Source: Gammaproteobacteria bacterium
GTDB taxonomy: Bacteria; Pseudomonadota; Gammaproteobacteria; SZUA-229
Assembly: GCA_026995045.1 (NCBI GenBank)
Contig: JALWPK010000062.1
Span: 1 to 64,000 of the forward strand
DNA length: 64,000 nucleotides
Direction: 5' to 3'
The translations under genes and the position numbers were made by a program. Of the stretch, positions 60,749-64,000 are shown one piece after another (the stretch's first letter is position 1; every line of letters begins with the position of its first letter). The notes under the pieces were generated by a model. That model was given only the letters and a program-made list of their open reading frames with translations. It was not told the DNA's origin and ran no database searches.

Positions 60749-63417
60749 CTTCACTGCCGCACAGGCAGCTTAGAAAGCCTTCGGCTTCGGCCGCGCGTGA
60801 GACTTCGTCTTCACTGCCGCACAGGCAGCTTAGAAATTGTTTTTGAATGCTTATGCAGCCCTTTCCCCCTTCACTGCCGCACAGGCAGCTTAGAAACGGT
60901 ATCGGGATGCAGTGGGATGGAAGCCGAACTTCACTGCCGCACAGGCAGCTTAGAAAGTTACAGGGCGTTGGTTGAGATGCGCTGGCAACTTCACTGCCGC
61001 ACAGGCAGCTTAGAAAGCCGCCACCACTGCCAAGCTGTTTTATGTGATCTTCACTGCCGCACAGGCAGCTTAGAAAGAACGCAGCGATGTGTATGACGCC
61101 GACGAGGTCTTCACTGCCGCACAGGCAGCTTAGAAAATGCTCGGCAATCATTTCGTCGGTTGGGTTCGCTTCACTGCCGCACAGGCAGCTTAGAAATCCA
61201 GACATCGTTCAGTGTTTAGTCACCCGATCTTCACTGCCGCACAGGCAGCTTAGAAAACATAGCGGGCCGGGCCGCGGCGGATGATGTTCTTCACTGCCGC
61301 ACAGGCAGCTTAGAAAAGGAAAAACGATACTGGAGGCCATAGCATGACCTTCACTGCCGCACAGGCAGCTTAGAAACAAACCGGCCGCAAACACAGCTTG
61401 CGCAACTTGCTTCACTGCCGCACAGGCAGCTTAGAAATCGCTCAGCGCATCCGACGGCGTGTTGTCCACCTTCACTGCCGCACAGGCAGCTTAGAAAACC
61501 GACTAAACCCTGGTAACCGACTCGGTTTGCTTCACTGCCGCACAGGCAGCTTAGAAAGCCTTCAGCATCCGCTGCGGGTTCCAGTACGACTTCACTGCCG
61601 CACAGGCAGCTTAGAAAAATGCCGGTCAGGCTCGCCGGCGCAACCATATCTTCACTGCCGCACAGGCAGCTTAGAAAGCCAAACGCTTCCACGTCTATGG
61701 CGCGCAGGTCTTCACTGCCGCACAGGCAGCTTAGAAAACGCAAAAACGCGAAACCAAACAGGTCAACATCTTCACTGCCGCACAGGCAGCTTAGAAAATA
61801 GACGTGGAAGCGTTTGGCGGCCGAACCATCTTCACTGCCGCACAGGCAGCTTAGAAAAGTTATCAATGCACCACGAAATTGGCGGGTACCTTCACTGCCG
61901 CACAGGCAGCTTAGAAAGTCAACGCAGGTGTGGGTTAATATCTGGAATACTTCACTGCCGCACAGGCAGCTTAGAAACCAAACACGAGGTGTTCGACGCC
62001 ACCGTTTATCTTCACTGCCGCACAGGCAGCTTAGAAAAAACAGCGCGGCGAGGTCAAGCGCCTGTTTCACTTCACTGCCGCACAGGCAGCTTAGAAAAGA
62101 ACAGCGCGCGCAGGTCGCGGGGCAGTTTCCTTCACTGCCGCACAGGCAGCTTAGAAAAGAAGCCGAGCAGCGCCTTGAGGTGGCCGCCCCTTCACTGCCG
62201 CACAGGCAGCTTAGAAAGAACAGGATGCGCTGAACTACGAGGCCAAACTCTTCACTGCCGCACAGGCAGCTTAGAAAATGACAAAATCGGTTGGTGAGAT
62301 TTTGCATTCCTTCACTGCCGCACAGGCAGCTTAGAAATGCATAAACTCATCTGTCATAGTCATGGCCATCTTCACTGCCGCACAGGCAGCTTAGAAACAA
62401 TGAAAAATCGGACTCGTTAGAAAACAATGACTTCACTGCCGCACAGGCAGCTTAGAAATTGCGAATGTACTCCGGCTCGACAAACACATTCTTCACTGCC
62501 GCACAGGCAGCTTAGAAACCATAGCTCTTTCTGGAAGTCGATGTTTTTCTCTTCACTGCCGCACAGGCAGCTTAGAAATTCCGGCAACGTCTTGCGCGTC
62601 GGGTCGAACACTTCACTGCCGCACAGGCAGCTTAGAAAACCAACAAACAACTGCAACGCGCCCAGCAGCACTTCACTGCCGCACAGGCAGCTTAGAAAAG
62701 CCGGATGTGGAGCCGCCGACGTTGTGGATTCTTCACTGCCGCACAGGCAGCTTAGAAATCGACAAATGATTCTTCAGGAAACACGCATATCTTCACTGCC
62801 GCACAGGCAGCTTAGAAAACCAGCCCGCCGTCCACGTCGGCCAACCCGCCCTTCACTGCCGCACAGGCAGCTTAGAAATGACGGATGCCGCGACCTTCGC
62901 GCTGAATGATCTTCACTGCCGCACAGGCAGCTTAGAAAACACGAATGGCGAATCATGCCAGTAGAGTTTGCTTCACTGCCGCACAGGCAGCTTAGAAATT
63001 GTGGCGTCGCTCCTGAGCGAGCAGGTGGTCCTTCACTGCCGCACAGGCAGCTTAGAAATGTCGAGCAAGTACGACATCACCGCCGACGTTCTTCACTGCC
63101 GCACAGGCAGCTTAGAAACATGAAAGCCGTGCTTAATTACACCAGCAAACCTTCACTGCCGCACAGGCAGCTTAGAAATGGTTGCTGCGGCGGCAACAGC
63201 CGCAACGTTTCTTCACTGCCGCACAGGCAGCTTAGAAAGCGAAGTCTTGCCCGACTGGTTTCAGGCCGCCTTCACTGCCGCACAGACAGCTTAGAAAACT
63301 TGAAATAGGCTTTTATTGGTCTGTTAGTTCTTCACTGCCGCACAGGCAGCTTAGAAATCCACGTCCCATTCCGCTTGCTTCTGGATACCCTTCACTGCCG
63401 CACAGGCAGCTAAGGAA
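60749..63417 (+). CRISPR. Type I-F CRISPR array, 45 repeats and 44 spacers
   Basis: Repeats of 28 bases: first half CTTCACTGCCGCAC, second half AGGCAGCTTAGAAA. The hairpin is CTGCC-GCACA-GGCAG, and Csy4 cutting after it would leave the eight-base handle CTTAGAAA. Repeats are identical except the 43rd (63270, G to A in the stem) and the last (63390, ending GCTAAGGAA). Spacers are 32 bases, except two of 33 (before 61410 and 62431) and one of 31 (before 63270). Transcription is from the csy4 side. Spacers 16 and 18 overlap on opposite strands. No match of a spacer to the rest of the window was noticed, but this was not searched exhaustively. Confidence 0.98.
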
Positions 63418-63436
63418 TGGACAAGGCAGGATACCC

Positions 63437-63466
63437 CTTCACTACCAACAACGCTGCGGTTAGAGA
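63437..63466 (+). repeat. Decayed extra CRISPR repeat beyond the array
   Basis: CTTCACTACC, a changed middle AACAACGCTGCGG, then TTAGAGA. It agrees with the repeat in nine of the first ten and six of the last seven bases. It is 47 bases after the start of the last recognisable repeat, so its spacer has been shortened by deletion. Confidence 0.5.
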
Positions 63467-63563
63467 TGGTTTTTTGCAGGGCAATTCACTGAAAGAAGCC
63501 TGCAACATCTGGCGGGTTGAGATTTGCCTGGTTGCCGCCATATCTACTCATACAGGGGCGGCA

Positions 63564-63890
63564 TCATGATTTTGACCAGAACACCCGGTGATCAGCTATG
63601 ATGTTCTGTTTTAAATCTGCATTGCTTAAACTGTCCCAATGAACAACATCAGTTTTGAAGGCTATCGGTAATGCCTCGATTGCATCGAACAATTGCGCAA
63701 AATGCGTTGATGTCATTTTTGGCGCAATAACCACCAAATCTATATCCGAACCAGGTGTGTAATCGCCCCTTGCGCGCGATCCATACAGCCACACTTGCTC
63801 AACTTCATCGAACCGCCTGAAAGTTTTGTCTAAATCTGACAGGATTCTATCGCTCAAACCCGTAGCAGCCTGCGTCAGTTGCACACCCAT
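63564..63890 (-). CDS. MNT-type nucleotidyltransferase antitoxin (MntA-like)
   Basis: Minimal nucleotidyltransferase of a HEPN/MNT toxin-antitoxin pair. The catalytic motif is LYGSRARGDYTPGSDIDLVV (GSx10DxD). Known MntA antitoxins inactivate the HEPN RNase by adding AMP. ATG at 63890 gives 108 residues and overlaps the end of the HEPN gene by 16 bases. Located about 150 bases beyond the trailer end of the array, convergent with it. Confidence 0.85.
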   Translation of the reverse strand: MGVQLTQAATGLSDRILSDLDKTFRRFDEVEQVWLYGSRARGDYTPGSDIDLVVIAPKMTSTHFAQLFDAIEALPIAFKTDVVHWDSLSNADLKQNIIADHRVFWSKS

Positions 63891-64000
63891 GCCTTCGCCT
63901 TGCTTGAAAGTTGTTGCAACGCTGTCAGTCCATGATCGCATACAAAATGATAAACTTCCTTTGCCAGCGATTCGTCATAGGTGTGGCTGGTTTGGTTACG
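63875..64000 (-). CDS. HEPN-domain toxin, HI0074/HepT-like (partial)
   Basis: Only the last 41 codons are in the window; the gene continues past the right edge. The visible part starts RNQTSHTYDESLAKEVYHFV, containing the HEPN RNase motif Rx4H (RNQTSH), and ends KAWVCN. The TSHTYDE pattern is typical of the HI0074 family. It precedes and overlaps the MNT gene, the usual order of the pair. Confidence 0.82.
   Translation of the reverse strand, partial: RNQTSHTYDESLAKEVYHFVCDHGLTALQQLSSKAKAWVCN

Noticed and set aside
62729-63091. Shared 11 bases (CCGCCGACGTT) between spacers 33 and 39
   Set aside because: Too short to show a common target among 44 spacers; flanks differ.
60693-63308. Long reading frames on both strands through the CRISPR array with repeated FLSCLCGSE or LHCRTGSLE peptides
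   Set aside because: They are translations of the 60-base repeat-spacer period, which keeps frames open; not genes.

Overview
The window reads as chromosomal DNA of a gammaproteobacterium. Supporting evidence: an SrkA-type kinase, YqhA/UPF0114, RluE-type pseudouridine synthase, an Xni-like 5'-3' exonuclease, an E. coli-like MsrA, a three-gene PntA/PntA2/PntB transhydrogenase, a perfect FNR/Anr box and a type I-F CRISPR-Cas system. No rRNA or tRNA gene was seen, so no genus can be named. Most of the window is GC-rich (roughly 55%); the interference half of the cas operon and the 29.1-30.2 kb stretch are clearly AT-richer.

Layout. 0-1 kb: 3' part of an integron-type tyrosine recombinase with an abnormal N-terminus. 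1-16 kb: housekeeping and envelope genes (two divergent thioredoxin-fold proteins, a 7TM-DISM-like membrane sensor, beta-barrel protein, DUF4382 lipoprotein, cupin, flavin reductase, UPF0114, redoxin, SrkA, FMN reductase, SlyD, hydrolase, SET protein, ferredoxin reductase), with two tiny membrane-protein genes at 12.8-13.1 kb, one behind an FNR-type promoter. 16.4-20.3 kb: an operon of an MFS-HEAT fusion, a cyclic-nucleotide-binding protein and a secreted protein. 20.3-22.3 kb: Pit phosphate transporter and its PhoU-like partner. 22.4-29 kb: a block of little-known genes around an ExeA-like membrane ATPase. 29-37 kb: AT-rich beta-barrel gene, MsrA and UDG separated by a palindromic element, MscS, M48 lipoprotein protease, a HAD/LsrG-like/Fe-ADH operon, HigBA and rhomboid. 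37.6-46 kb: HDAC-LysE-K+ channel set, TPR protein, PhoX-like protein, exonuclease, RluE, a HIT-like protein, orphan ParA. 46-51 kb: transhydrogenase, ferrochelatase, DUF523.

51.3-64 kb is a defence region: cas1, then an oppositely oriented VapBC module, then cas2-3, csy1, csy2, csy3, csy4 (translationally coupled except csy2-csy3), an AT-rich leader with an IHF-consensus site, a 45-repeat array, and a HEPN/MNT toxin-antitoxin pair running off the right edge. The most notable points are the VapBC module inside the cas operon, an abrupt base-composition change at the Cas2/Cas3 boundary of cas2-3, and two spacers taken from opposite strands of one target. That spacer pair lets the CC PAM be read from the array itself. 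A small terminal-inverted-repeat element recurs (about 30.9, 46.2 and 51.1 kb); its best copy carries the stop codons of both flanking genes.
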